Source of the DNA: Cladocopium goreaui
Lineage: Eukaryota; Sar; Dinophyceae; Suessiales; Symbiodiniaceae
Reading direction: 5' to 3'
Assembly (NCBI GenBank): GCA_947184155.2
Contig: CAMXCT020001001.1
Location: 522,001-586,000, forward strand
DNA: 64,000 nt
Shown here: piece by piece, positions 11,171 to 23,169 of the stretch
How the letters are laid out: the number at the start of each line of letters is the position of its first letter
Numbering within the stretch: the stretch's first letter is position 1
Notes under the pieces: generated by a model
Database searches by the model: none
What the model saw: only the letters and a program-made list of their open reading frames with translations
What the model was told of the DNA's origin: nothing
Program-made: the position numbers and the translations under genes

Positions 11171-12155
11171 TGTATGTATGTACTGAAATTTAACATCGTT
11201 AAATATCCGTTTTCAGCAACCAGGTTCTCAAGTTTATTCGATAATTGCAGCCTCTTCATCAGTGTTTATGCTCTTAGAGTTGGGATTTGTGAATGTGTTG
11301 CCATCGATAAATTCATACATTCATACTGCTAGGCTAGAAGGCCACACTTAGATGGGCAATGGGAAAGCCGGGATTCCTGGCTAGTAACTCGGTTTAGTAA
11401 CATCACAAAAACAAACAACTATCATCTATTTACAAATTATATCCCAATTAAAATCCATTTACATAATGACCACTATATCCCAATCTAACTAGTAACTGGT
11501 CAGTAACTGGATTTAGCGCTTGTTAACAAGCAAACCATGGCTCGTTCAAGCGAGGTTTTCCATAACTTCACTTCAGCATATGAAATATGCATGATGATGT
11601 GCGTGCCCTGTCAACTGTTGTGATTTTTTTTACCTTGTACACTCAACGTTTGGAACGCCCATTTGACGGAAAGTGTTGGTGTGGGTTGAAACCAAATCGA
11701 GTAGTTGTTACTAGTCATTATTGTTGATTGATATCCGCGTTTCAGTGGTCAAAATCCTAGTTCCAATGGTTGCTATCCCCCGTTTGTGTTGGCCAACCAC
11801 TATAGAAATGTACTTCACTCCCATTTTCCTATATGATGTTATTGTTCTGTTTTTTTTCTCTCAGTATTGATACATATGTCGTAACTTCATCATGTTAGCA
11901 TAGGGTTAGCATATTTTACCATGGTCCTATGGATCCAAGTACCTTCTCAGGAAGCATTTGGGCTATGACTTGCAAAGTTAAGTACCCTCTCAGAAAGTAT
12001 TTGGATCTCCATAGGGCAGATGTCATTATCGAGTTTTACATTGTTTTATCCATAGTAACCATAGTAAACCAATCCAAGTATAGTAAAACCATATGTTATT
12101 ATGTCACTATAGTAACTTCGTCACCCCTCGGTTTCCGTAAACGACCTCACCGAAG

Positions 12156-12228
12156 GCGTCCACGGTCACACGAATGCAGCATTCGCAGTCGACCGGTACC
12201 GTCAAAGAGGCGGCCACCGGGGACATCG
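12156..12228 (+). CDS. Candidate exon, frame ambiguous
   Basis: A GC-rich island lies between CACCGAAG and GTTTCC, and all three frames are open. The frame compatible with the next exon (12862) reads RPRSHECSIRSRPVPSKRRP. Alternatives are ASTVTRMQHSQSTGTVKEAA and GVHGHTNAAFAVDRYRQR. Basic and low complexity. Confidence 0.45.
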
Positions 12229-12861
12229 GTTTCCATTAAAGGCGAATCCTACATTCATGGGACAATAACTAACATAAAGGGGTAATAAATATCAATCATC
12301 ATGGGAAATACTTCTAAATAGATCTAAATAGTTCATTGATGTTCATTGTACAAAAGTCAATGCTTGGGTGTGCATCCCAATTAGTAAGTGGGTTATAACC
12401 CACTAATCTAACTGGGGTATGCCCTATTCATATGATATTTAGTAGTCCCTTACTGGCTGGGATGCTGATGGAAGTAATAGGTCCGGTTTTCCCTTCAATG
12501 ACTTTAGATACCCCTAGAAACCACTTCTTCTTGATTTTGTATCGGGCCTATTAATTTGGGGGTCCCTTGTAGGGCATTTAACTTGACTGAATAGGAAACG
12601 TGCATGCATATACTGCACATATGAATAAATAGTCTCCATAGTTGATTCCTCGACTCTTTGAACAGGCGAACCAAAATTGTGCATGGAACAAAAGACTATA
12701 TATATATACAGACAGTGTTTAAACAAATAAAACACATATTAAATTATTATATTGAAATAGACATAGATGTTGTTTAGGTAGAATCGTATAGATGCCCATA
12801 TTTCTAATTTCTAATGGTTTGCTTTCGGACTCCCCATCATTTGGAGCACCAGTCACTTAAG

Positions 12862-12915
12862 GCAACGACCTTGACGGAGGAGGCGTGGCACGCGTGGCAC
12901 GATGGTGAACCCCAG
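12862..12915 (+). CDS. Candidate exon, possible GC donor
   Basis: After CACTTAAG, 18 codons read ATTLTEEAWHAWHDGEPQ and end before GCCGCC, which would be a GC donor. The phase is compatible with the exon at 14298. Confidence 0.45.
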
Positions 12916-12954
12916 GCCGCCCATCAAAAAAGGGGGAAATACATGTGATTACTA

Positions 12955-13125
12955 GTGATTAATGATGATTTTATGGTGATTAATGGTGATTAATGGTGAT
13001 TAATGGTGATTAATGATGATTTTTTGGTGATGAATGGTGATAAATGGTGATAAATGGTGATAAATGGTGATGAATGGTTATGAATGGTTATGAATGGTGA
13101 TGAATGGTGATGAATGGTGATGAAT
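12955..13125. repeat. 10-bp tandem repeat (GGTGATTAAT)n
   Basis: About 17 tandem decamers drift from GGTGATTAAT through GGTGATAAAT to GGTTATGAAT and GGTGATGAAT. Confidence 0.9.
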
Positions 13126-13378
13126 GATCCATATCAGAAACTCGACCCATGTTGGGTAACATATTAGAAAACATATTGATACATATTGGTATAGCATAAC
13201 ATAAGATATACCCTCTGCTTATTGAACATAGCCATGGGAAATGACCCACAGAAATAGATGGGTTCCCCCAGATTGCAGGTGGGTGATGGCGGCATCTTTA
13301 TGGATCAGGTGAGTCCAGCTTGGAAGGTCTCCTCCAGGAGCCGGGTGTGAAACCACCAGTCAGCTGCGGCTGGTGCTG

Positions 13379-13488
13379 ACTGGAACCATGGAATTTTTCA
13401 TGATTTTCCAATTCACTTGGGAATGGAAAATCATCCCAACTGGACTTGACTAATATTGTTCAGAGGGGTTGGTATACCACCAACCAGA
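13379..13488. repeat. Inverted-repeat element family 2, diverged
   Basis: The family core is recognisable (TTGGGAATGGAAAATCATCC, TTGTTCAGAGGGGTTGGT) and it ends TACCACCAACCAG. The left end is degenerate. Confidence 0.6.
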
Positions 13489-14297
13489 TTGATATATATA
13501 TTTTTTTTGAAACACCATGGCTTAAGCAGCCTGCTTTTGTTGCAATTACCCAACATGGTCGGATTCTTGACAATGGAACATTTGATGTTTGACGAATTTG
13601 ATCAACGGTCAACGCACTGCAGCAACACACATGTTGGCAGTTTGTGATCGTAAATCATTCCATTTTAGGTGACAATTTTGGATTGACAAGAAGAAACATG
13701 AAAGCACCACTTAGTAATTGGAGATATCCCGGGAGGCCCCAGGACGGAAGATGAAGGCAATGTTGGTGTGGAAAATGGGTGAAATTGAGGAAGATGGTCC
13801 ACGCAAAAGGCGCCTTGTTGTGTTTATTATATATGTACGAATCCACAATTACCCCATTTACCCCAGTGATAGCCAGTGAAGACGGGACATTTAGTGACAG
13901 GGAGCAAGACAAGATGACAAGATGTAGCAATGAATTCTGCGTGATGGCTACATGTGAACTGTTCAAAGATAGTCTTGGATGAGGTTGCTTACGTTTGAAA
14001 GTACGTGGATATTCAATGTTAAGTAATGTTAAATAAATATATATATATATTCCTAGATACCTATTGCATGCACAGATAATTCTATTCACATGGATGCACA
14101 TGTGATCCCATATGTATATTGGTTAAACAAATACATTTTGCAGGCGCTTCATGCACAGTATGGACATTTACCAAAGACCAGCCAAAAACCGAACCAAATG
14201 TAGGTAAATATTTTCAAGTATGCCATTTATATATGAGGCGCCGTATATGGGTTTATGATGGTTTATGTATGTTTGCAAAACACCTTTCAATTTCCAG

Positions 14298-14383
14298 CGC
14301 ACCGCAACGCCGTTCGTTGGCTTACAACCTAGTAGCAGCCGTGAAGGGGAGCACGAGCTGCTCAAAAGGCTGTGGCCAAGGGG
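14298..14383 (+). CDS. Exon of the 12-18 kb gene
   Basis: After CAATTTCCAG the frame reads RTATPFVGLQPSSSREGEHE then LLKRLWPR and ends at GTGCCA in phase 2. The 15050 exon supplies exactly one base in the right phase. A Ser/Glu-rich start precedes a helix. The protein is not recognised on its own. Confidence 0.6.
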
Positions 14384-15049
14384 GTGCCAAATCAGCCTCT
14401 GTTGATGGATTATGATTATGATATATGATGATAGATACAATATGATACAATGATATAGGGTGATTTCACCACCAGATCTGGGTTTCAACCATTTCCATGG
14501 GTGGATGATGTTTGATTTGTTACTGTTTTAGTGGCTTACATTACCTTTCATCACCTATCTATTGACCAGCAAGTATGATGGGATCGGATGGGGCCGGATG
14601 GGGGTATTCTTCAAGCGTCAAATGTGGATTCCCATAGTTAGCCAAGTTGGTTTCTAGCTAGTTCCAAGTGTCAGGGTATGATATATCTTGGCAAGCCCGC
14701 GTTTGGTGGATTTCTAGAGAGATTAACAACTCCTCGGGTGTTCTCTTATTTCCATCGGAGTTTGTGGGATCCAAGAATAGCAGTGACTTCAATCACTGAT
14801 GTTTTTGGAACCGGTTGAAGCCACCAATGAAATTTAGAAGAAGAGCCTCGTGGCAAGTTACAGTAGTGTATAGCACCATGTGTATATTATAACAGTGCAT
14901 TGTATAATCCCATCACCTTAATAAGTTAATATTAGACACCCCATATATTTTCCCAATTATGTAGAAATTCCCCACCTAAACCATGGTTTCTAAGGGCGTG
15001 TTTAATATTAGGAGGAAGGGATTAACATGTTTTTTTTTCTGCCCGTCAG

Positions 15050-15146
15050 CCTTGTCATAGACCCTTTCGGCCAGGGGACGTGGACGCTACAAGTCATGGC
15101 CACTGTGATCCGGATGCACCGCTGCGTCACCTCTGCACCTCTGCGG
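15050..15146 (+). CDS. Exon of the 12-18 kb gene
   Basis: Between GCCCGTCAG and GTTCCG it reads LVIDPFGQGTWTLQVMATVI then RMHRCVTSAPLR. Phases match 14298-14383 upstream and 16202-16288 downstream. The beta-strand-rich pattern suggests a folded domain. Confidence 0.6.
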
Positions 15147-16201
15147 GTTCCGAATCTTAGAGGGTGGGGACGTTGACATCTGAATGATCGATAGAGTCTG
15201 GTTGCTTCCAAAATGTTTCAAATAAGTATTTAACTGATGTTTCCCCGAATTTTTGGGATGATTTTTCAAAGATGTTTATTTTGTTTAGGTTGTTGTTGCT
15301 GACTCTATTGGTTGAATATGTAACATAAGCATGGTACCATGAACAGATTTCCCCTATGTTCTCGAGCATATTGCAGTGTCTAAACGTTGTCACCGCAGGA
15401 AACTTGCCTCACACACAACAATTGTTCTGAGTGAACATTCCTGACGGAGAAACAAAAGCACAGGTGAAACAAAACATGTAAAGAAGTATTATTGAAAACA
15501 TCGGGAACATTGGAATTTAAGGTGTTGAGCAATGTTGAACACCTATATGGATATGACTGCATTCTTCTTAAGCAACCACAACATATTCTTACATATATAC
15601 ATTGTTATTCTCGAAAATATTTGATGAACTTTGACCCAGAAACTTGTGTACTTAAAAGTGAGGGAGTTGGCAGCACGGAGCGTCCCTTGAGTGAGTAGGA
15701 TTGGTGGAAGCAGCTGGCACGAAACAACTTTGAACCCAGCTTTTTGATGGAAAAAATCAGAAGTTGAAAAACGCTCTTTAGAATGGACAGGGTTGGCTCA
15801 GAACGTTTGCTTCGAAGCAGATTATGTTCTACACGGACTAGTCTAGTTTAGAGGTTAATTCCATCATTGAATGGGGGCCAATACACCATATGATATGGTT
15901 TAGTCTCAAAAACTCGAGAATGGATGGACCCCAATTTCTGGCCCCAAAAAAAGGTGACAACACAGTTTTCTAAGGCATGGTATGGACTGGGCTTCCAACT
16001 TATAAGACGATCCGAAAGTCAGGCAGCAGAATTGCAGCAAGAACCATGGATCATTTCATATTGGATATTTCATAATATGTATATATATATACACATCGAT
16101 ATATGTGTATACAGTATACAGTAGTATAATTTTATTTATTAATATATGTATAATATGTGTATACGAATGCATGAAACAGCATGAAACCATTGCATTCGCA
16201 G

Positions 16202-16288
16202 TCCGTGACTGTACTCGAGATCAAGCCACAGCAGGTTCTGTCGCGCTGTGTGACTTCCGGCGTGGGCGAGTTCAGACGTAACGCCAAG
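16202..16288 (+). CDS. Exon of the 12-18 kb gene
   Basis: A 29-codon exon between CATTCGCAG and GTGGGC reads SVTVLEIKPQQVLSRCVTSG then VGEFRRNAK (phase 0 to 0). It joins in frame to 16490-16554. Confidence 0.65.
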
Positions 16289-16489
16289 GTGGGCTTCGGG
16301 CCAGGTCGGGAAGTGGATGGAAATGGTGGTTTCATGGTTGTTGAATGTGAAAAACACGTCCAAACATATGGAGGTTAGGAAGTCATGGGCGTACCCCCAG
16401 TTATCATCCATGTTTTTTTTGGATTGTTTTTAAAATTCACCATCCAGCCATTGGGGTACCTCCATGACTATGGAAACGAACTGATTCAG

Positions 16490-16554
16490 GTGCCGGGCGT
16501 GACCATCGTCTCGGACGATGCCACGGCGGAGCGCGCACTGCAAGTGCTGCAGAG
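16490..16554 (+). CDS. Exon resembling the segment before a DEDD 3'-5' exonuclease domain
   Basis: Between CTGATTCAG and GTGCTG it reads VPGVTIVSDDATAERALQVL then Q. Family A polymerase and RNase D-type exonuclease domains begin with such a V-x-V-V/I-x-S/T strand and an A-x-x-A-x-x-L helix shortly before the DTE motif. This is recognition from memory and the segment is short. The DTE-bearing exon I can see is 25 kb away (41558), so it may belong to this gene or to another. Confidence 0.5.
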
Positions 16555-16802
16555 GTGCTGTACAGCATCGGGTCGGAGTGGGGGTGGGGAATGGAGGGTC
16601 TAAGCCTTTTTTTAAAGGGTGAATATACGATGGTATGAAATAGAACAATATGAATGAAAAGCAAGATTCATGCGGTATATAAAAGTATTTCAGCTTTAAC
16701 ATCATGTGTTTGAAGGTACATAATATATGACACATATGGTTTTATAGCTGTAGAAATGTATAGCTATGTTAAATTACTAGCTGGTGTGTATACATTTGCG
16801 AT

Positions 16803-16921
16803 TACCATCTGGTTTTGACTAACAGTTTGCCATGGAAAGATCCACCATTTTTAAGAACGGTAAACCATCTATTTCTATGGGCCATCTATACCATGGCTAT
16901 GTTAGTCATAACCAGATGGTG
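16803..16921. repeat. Inverted-repeat element family 1
   Basis: TTACCATCTGGTTTTGACTA at the left and TTAGTCATAACCAGATGGTG at the right, with CCATGG inner arms. Confidence 0.8.
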
Positions 16922-17564
16922 TGTTTCCTCATGTTTGCTGGGTATCTCAGACTCCACCGTTGTTGGTCCATCGGTTGGTTGCTGATTTGTCCAGCAGTTA
17001 TAACTATGAAAAAAACAATCAGACTCAATTCCTTGGTTTTCATGGGTTTAAAAACTAACTTAGCCTATAACCACCAAACATAAGCAGCGATAATTGATAA
17101 AGGATGTGGTTGATGATTTGGTTTGTGGGTAATACTGCCCCTCCTGTATCCATGAATATCATCATTCATGAGCTGGAAACCTATGAAACCCAATCTTCGT
17201 GTGGGAGATGTCCAAACATATTTTCGAAACCGGTCAGTTGTTGGTTATAGTATAGTTGTGGCCTTGTTAGTTATCTGAGATTAACAAGCATCCAAATGCT
17301 GAGAACTGCTGGAAATTTGGCTTTTGCATCATGTCATTCTGTTTGTGCCAGGTTATGTGTGTCCCATATGATCTTATGTGTTTAATAGATTTTAATAGTG
17401 AGGAACAGTGTATAAACGAGGTTTAAGTATCTCACAATGTGCAAGGGTTGACTTGTAAGCTCTTCATAGTTGGAACCGCTTTTTGGTACTAAAATCCGGC
17501 ACGCCCGGTTATCAGTTGCTATTTTGTATAGTCCCATCTCATTACAGATATGTCCATCATAAAT

Positions 17565-17654
17565 CCCATATGCTCCATGTATGGCATATTTACCTACATT
17601 TGGGTGATTTTTAAGGCAAATGTTGGTAAATATTCCATACATGGAGCATATGGG
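17565..17654. repeat. Palindromic element family 6
   Basis: Ends CCCATATGCTCCATGTATGG and CCATACATGGAGCATATGGG form a near-perfect 20-base inverted repeat. Confidence 0.8.
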
Positions 17655-17729
17655 AATCCTAGCAAGGAGACATACATGAACTTATCTATGCCACTCGCCG
17701 GCCGGCCCCACGAACGACTCGGCTCGCAG

Positions 17730-17767
17730 CGTTTTTCTGCCGAGCCAACAAAGTCGTCTGCCCCACG
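17730..17767 (+). CDS. Candidate exon following 16490-16554
   Basis: After GGCTCGCAG one base completes the split codon and the frame reads VFLPSQQSRLPH before GTTAGT. This gives the spacing expected between the helix and the DTE strand of an exonuclease domain. A different frame of the same island reads MPLAGRPHERLGSQRFSAEP, so the call is tentative. Confidence 0.4.
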
Positions 17768-17887
17768 GTTAGTGTTCGGCGAGGCGGATCAGTGGTGGTG
17801 AAAGGGGTGATCCTGGGAGCCACGAAACATCATTTGGGTTGACTGAGTGGGGCCCAGTGAATTCCGACTTTCGAACTCATGGCTTAC

Positions 17888-18250
17888 ATGACTAAGTTAC
17901 GGCGTTCCCGTAGCCCCGATGCGCCAGATATTGTTCGAATGGGCGGACTCAGGCCGAGAAGACTAACCACTGTTGTAATTGTGGATGACATACCCAAAAA
18001 TACTTCTTCTTTACTTGGATGAGCCATGGAGCTAGTGATTACAATCGGGATGTAGCGCTGTTTATAACCCATGTTACTAACAAGGAATCCCGTGTCTCCT
18101 ATGGCCCCTCTGATATTTCAAAACAATGTCTGTTTTCGGCGAAAAGTTTTCGGGGCCCAAAACTTCGAATGACGAGCCCGGCCCGAACACCCCAATCACC
18201 AACTATCCACAACCATCCACCGAATGTGTCCTCCCTGTTTCTTTGATTCT
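17888..18250. other. GC-moderate stretch with overlapping open frames
   Basis: ATG at 17888 opens a 45-codon + frame (MTKLRRSRSPDAPDIVRMGG, ending at 18025). An opposite frame covers the same bases, and another + frame runs from 18019 to 18246. There is no repeat here and no clear splice context. It may be an exon of unknown gene or a decayed insertion. Confidence 0.3.
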
Positions 18251-18427
18251 GGCAGAAAAAATGTGGAATGCGTTGCTGATTGTCTCATTGGACGTATAGA
18301 AAAAGTCTATGGGGATGGCTTTTGAAGCCTTGGTGCTCATGAAGCGTCCCACGTGCTTCCTTGATTGCAGCTAGTGAGAAACGGCGCTGGTGTGGGCAAA
18401 CTTTCCGTGTTGCAGGACATCTTCCAG

Positions 18428-18605
18428 ATTGCAGCAGTTAGCTGGCTACTTGGCAACGCGATTGACGGGCTATCCGGTTGTGCCTTCGCTGGCGTCCGGT
18501 TTTTCGATGCCAGCGGAAGATGTGGTGAAGGTCTTCAAGCGCTTTGACAAAGATGCCTGGCAGATTGGGGATGTGGTGGGACCGCAAGTTGCCATCCCAG
18601 TCCCA
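18428..18605 (+). CDS. Candidate large exon, unknown protein
   Basis: From the CATCTTCCAG acceptor to a GTGATT donor the frame is open for 59 codons. It contains LAGYLATRLTGYPVVPSLAS and AEDVVKVFKRFDKDAWQIGD. A second frame is also open through the first half. The FKRFDKD motif looks like the start of an EF-hand, but the loop does not continue as one. Confidence 0.55.
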
Positions 18606-20629
18606 GTGATTCGTTTTTTTGGGGGGGTTTGGTCATGGGGAAGCGATGAAAAATGACCTGGTCTTGGGGTACGGGTACCTGAAGTTTGAGAAATATCGAA
18701 ACATCCACTTGTAGGATGATTTGGGATGCTGCAAGAGTTTGAAAAAGAGATAGGGTGAATCACTAGCAGTTTCCGTGTCAACGACTATTGGTCCTTAGAC
18801 AATCTCAAGCTACAGTAAAATAGATATGACATTTGTGCACACTTTGCTTTACATCTAGTCATATAAACGCATGTCTTGTTCTTATATACATGTGCTTCAG
18901 TACCGTACAAACTGTGATGCATACCACACGGTACTAATTACATGTCCTTATATAACTGTATGTACTCCGCAGTGTCATTGTGGCTGATGAACACCCAAAG
19001 TGGGGAAGGCCCCAGTCCCACACGCATTGCAGATCATTGCTGCAAAACAGGCAGTCCGTTTCAGGAGTTTATCAGGCTGTCACCATTGGGAATCAAGCCT
19101 ACGTGTAAACACCATGGCATTCTGTTTTTGGATTTACATCCATCCATACAAATGGGTTTGACTTCTGAAATAGTTTTGTCATGTTTTGTCCGAAAATTGT
19201 GGACCCCAAAATCTAGTGGTGTCTCATGATTTCCCCCAAGATTCAAGCGTCTTGAAATGTCTTGAATCTTGGGGGGGTATTAACCGACACATTCCATGAA
19301 ACATTGGTCGCCGATCCCGTGGCATCACACGGTATTGTAAGATCCCATCTGGGTAATGGATTTAATACACATTAAAATCCCATAGAAAAATCCCAAAATT
19401 CTTAATGTTATATAGTTATATATATATATATTAAATCCCATTGAACCCCATTAACTCCCACGATTATATATGATTATTATATCATGGGGGGCGATCTTTT
19501 TCACGTGGCTGAGGATGGCAACGGAGCCATCACCCGCAAAGAGTAGCCTGGTTGATTGGTAACGAACATGTGGGGCTTATACGAAAAATAGGGAAAACAA
19601 AAATACACCAGCCATTTGGGAATGGCTTATATAATAATAATATATCAATCTATTATGTGTGGTTGTTTTACCCACATTACCTCACATTTACTCGTGATTA
19701 TGATAAGCCATAGGATTGGGATTTTCGTTTTCTCTTCAACTCGTGGGATGCGACTGTTTCCAGAAACATGGGGAGTTCACCAGAAATCGCAGGATGAGAC
19801 GATGGGTTTCTTCTGGCGTTGTTTTTGTCCACCAACTTGGGAATTTCATCAAACAAATCCGGTTGCGAATGGAGAGAGGGAGAGAGATGAAATTCCGATT
19901 TTTAGAAACACCTTTTCAAGGTGTTTCTAGCGAATGGAGAGAGAGAGAGAGAGAGAGAGAGAATTGATGCAGCTGATTGGGGCTACAGGCCCAACCTCAT
20001 GTGGGGGCATAATGTGGGACACGACATGACGGGCATATAATGGGATATAATACGATATAAACATATAGAACCAACACTATGATTTTGGTGTGTTTGAAAC
20101 CAGGTAAAAGGGCACGGAGAGATGATGTTCCATGAGATATTGGCGTGCAAAACCAGTTTTCACACAAATCTGAATGATCCCGAAAATCATATAACAACCT
20201 CGCCAGCCTCCCTACACTCAAAACTAAATGATGGTTTAGGGGCCAAATCCCCTTGAATGGGATCACTCCAGATTGGCGGATTGATGGAGCAATTCGCTCA
20301 GTATGGTTTTTGGATGGGTTAAACGGTTAAACCAGTCCAAGCAAGGCCAACGCTGCTGGCGACGATGCAATAATATGATTTGCTACAGTGATGACCATTT
20401 ATTAGTTATAACTGATTACAACTGGGATTATACATTCTATAAATGGGGTTTTGTTAGTAGTTATAACTGGTAAATGGCCATAACTGTAGATTTACAAGAG
20501 CCGATCGGCATGGCATGCTTTGGGTTGTACGCTTTGATTAGTCATCCTCGGTTCGTCTGGAAAGAGGGCACCCCAAATTCCAGAGGTTGGTCAGTTCCAG
20601 TGAACTAAGTTCAATGGGAGATCTCCAGG

Positions 20630-20729
20630 ATCCTAAAATGGAGGAGCTGTACAGTATAAGGCCATATTTTGGGGGGTATATCCCCTTACATAGGCCTTAC
20701 ATAGGCCTTACATATGGTAGGTACCTCCA
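20630..20729. repeat. Inverted-repeat element family 5
   Basis: Starts CCTAAAATGGAGGAGCTGTA and ends ATGGTAGGTACCTCCAAT, with CCTTACATAGG tandemly duplicated inside. Confidence 0.65.
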
Positions 20730-21121
20730 ATCTAGGTTCCTGACATGGCCATTGATAAGTAGATACGTACATAGTTTAAGTTGGGCCCCATATCCCAACT
20801 CATGATGGTAAAAATCTCATGTTTATACGCGTGAATATCACCCCAACTGCAGCCCCAGGTAGGTGATCGTCCATTGTTTTTCCATGAAATTCCATTTTAC
20901 TTTCCAGTAAATCACCCATGTTTCATCCCAACTGCAGCCCCAAACTGGAAAAGTGCATAAAAATGCGAGGTGTTCAATGCTTGAACATTTGACACCGCAC
21001 TAAACCGAGGTTGTCGGAGGTGTTGACCGCCTTGAATCCCCAGGCGCTGGTGCAGCATTGCTGTCGCTTCGAGCACCACAAACCGATTTTTTGAGCTGAT
21101 GATTTACCAGATATGTTAGAT

Positions 21122-21224
21122 AGGTTGGTGGTTTGGAACACTTTTTATTTTTCCATATATGGGGAATAATAATCATCCAACTGACTTTCATATTTTTCAG
21201 AGGGGTAGGTATACCACCAACCAG
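21122..21224. repeat. Inverted-repeat element family 2
   Basis: Begins AGGTTGGTGGTTTGGAACAC and ends GTATACCACCAACCAG, with core CCATATATGGGGAATAAT. Confidence 0.85.
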
Positions 21225-21522
21225 TAACTCAAGCTATTTTCTGATGGCCCATTGATGATTTACCTATTACACATGATCATTTCCAATAGCTATGTAAGTC
21301 TGGCAGAAGGTAATGGCAAAGGAGTTTACATGCGGAACCATTTCTTTTGAATATCTTGCGGGCCCACTACAACTATATCCTGCACAAAAAGGGCGCAGTT
21401 TGGTTGAAAAGTTATTCCTTCATTACCTCCGTCATACCAGGGTCCAACCAATCGTAAATATATATATATATACATGTATATTACATATTTAAATGCTTGC
21501 AAGCAGGATAATTATACAAATA

Positions 21523-21620
21523 CTGGTTGGTGGTTTGGAACATTTTTTATTTTTCCATATATTGGGAATATTCATCCCAACTGACTAATATTTTTCAGAG
21601 GGGTTAAAACTACCAACCAG
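21523..21620. repeat. Inverted-repeat element family 2
   Basis: Begins CTGGTTGGTGGTTTGGAACA and ends AAACTACCAACCAG. Close to the family consensus. Confidence 0.85.
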
Positions 21621-22601
21621 AAATAGTCTTGTCATCTTCTGGTCCTCCGATCCGTGGTCATGGCCACATAGTCACTGTAGCTGTAGTCATTCTCACAAGA
21701 CCAACAATCACCACCACGCCTTATCATCACAGGTTGGCCTAGAGTAAATAAATGTAAATGACCTAGGCCTAGATTTGAACGTAAAATGACAGGACCACCG
21801 GAACACCCAAAGAATTGGAATGTCAAAACTCCAACATAACCCAGTAAATCCTGGATCAACGAGCCCCTCAAAGGTGACCACAACTTAGACCTCGAAAAAA
21901 ATATCGGACTGACCAAAGGTAAACTTAGATATTGGAAATGGTATTGGAAAGACTTGGAAATGATAAGCTATTGTAAAATGATTTCGGAAAATGGTATAAT
22001 TCGGACTTTCCAATAGCTATTGGAAATGATCACGTTTCATAGGTAAATCCATGTGTAAATGGGCCATTTTCTCCCTACATCTCCATTTGGCTGGGAACTT
22101 TGCTACTGTTGATATGTCCCACATCGCCAGCTTACCATTGTTTTTACCTCCATGGTCCATTAAATCCAATTTAGTGTTGGTTGCATGTTTAATACTGTAT
22201 CTATTTGTTGTAAATAATGTGTCACCCCATGTGATACCACGAAAAATCACAATGTATTCCCATTGTGGTTGGTTTTCTATCTCATTGCCTTCCCAGTACT
22301 ACATAGACAATGGGATAACTATTGAAGATTCCCATGATATTCCCATGCAAAGTTTCCATCACTGTTGGTAAAATGGGTTTGCAAACCCATCTATATAATA
22401 ACCATCTAAGTATATCCACCATACACCCGACAGTCAACTTACTTGTACACCAACTTAGCATAACTTAGCTAAGAAACAGTGGCAATTTCTCATTTCTGCT
22501 GGTGAATTCCCATGTTTTCTTGGTTTTTTATCCGCCGAGAGTATCCCTTCGCACCGCCTTACCTTTTCCCCAGAGTAATCCGCCCAAGTCCCAGACTCCA
22601 G

Positions 22602-22668
22602 GTCTGGGACTCTGCAACCCTGGAGCATTTGATGGCTCCAGCGGATAAGACACTTGTTTTGCGTTTCC
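22602..22668 (+). CDS. Candidate exon, unknown protein
   Basis: After CAGACTCCAG it reads VWDSATLEHLMAPADKTLVL then RF, ending at GTGGGC. Acidic helix then strand. The function is not recognised. Confidence 0.5.
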
Positions 22669-22728
22669 GTGGGCAGGATGAGCTATGGAAAAATCATTGG
22701 AATTGAATGGAGTTTCACCAACAAAAAC

Positions 22729-22834
22729 TGGTTGGTGGTTTCAAACATGTGTTATTTTCCATGTTCTATATGGGATGTCATCCTTCCCATTGACGAACTC
22801 ATATTTTTCAAAATGGTTATTGACCACCAACCAG
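22729..22834. repeat. Inverted-repeat element family 2
   Basis: CTGGTTGGTGGTTTCAAACA to GACCACCAACCAG. This copy has the variant right arm TTTTTCAAAATGGTTATTGA. Confidence 0.85.
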
Positions 22835-22904
22835 GTTTAAATATGGTGGTACAATGAATATGTTTACAGCGTTCAGTTAACGGATAGAGAATAAAACGTG
22901 GGAT

Positions 22905-22990
22905 GACCCTCTGGTTATGACTAACATAGCTATTGAAAATGGCCTATAGAAATAGATGGTTTACCGTTCTTAAAAATGGTGGGTATATTT
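22905..22990. repeat. Truncated family 1 element
   Basis: Left end ACCCTCTGGTTATGACTAAC and the inner GGTTTACCGTTCTTAAAAAT are present, but the right terminal repeat is missing. Confidence 0.65.
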
Positions 22991-23035
22991 CCATGTCCAC
23001 TACACTCACCTGGGAACGGGAAAAACTGCAACGAG

Positions 23036-23164
23036 CTCTGGCGCAAAATGGCGGCCAAAATGGCGCAAGAAAATTCCGACAACTGTGCAGAATCATCCAG
23101 CTTCTCATCAAGTTCCACGTCAGCTGAGTTTGCTTCTGACAACGAACCCGAGCTCGGGCAGTAA
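23036..23164 (+). CDS. Candidate terminal exon, Ser/acidic C-terminus
   Basis: The frame contains WRKMAAKMAQENSDNCAESS, a run of serines, and FASDNEPELGQ before TAA at 23162. The acidic serine-rich tail suits a C-terminus. The opposite strand is also open and ends at a good donor (CCCAG/GTGAGT), and a third frame is open too. I favour + because every other exon is +. Confidence 0.45.
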   Translation, partial: LWRKMAAKMAQENSDNCAESSSFSSSSTSAEFASDNEPELGQ

Positions 23165-23169
23165 CAAAA

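Larger units (their letters stand above)
18610..22595. other. No confident exon; repeats
   Basis: Four kilobases without a supportable exon. Contains a (GA)n run at 19940-19962, a family 5 element (20630-20729), a TATAACTGGT/ACCAGTTATA palindrome at 20400-20482 (also at 3262-3348), and two family 2 elements. Confidence 0.5.

Noticed and set aside
12955-13125. Possible CRISPR-like array (also 28168-28920 and 41985-42310)
   Set aside because: The repeats are directly tandem with no unique spacers, and the genome is eukaryotic.
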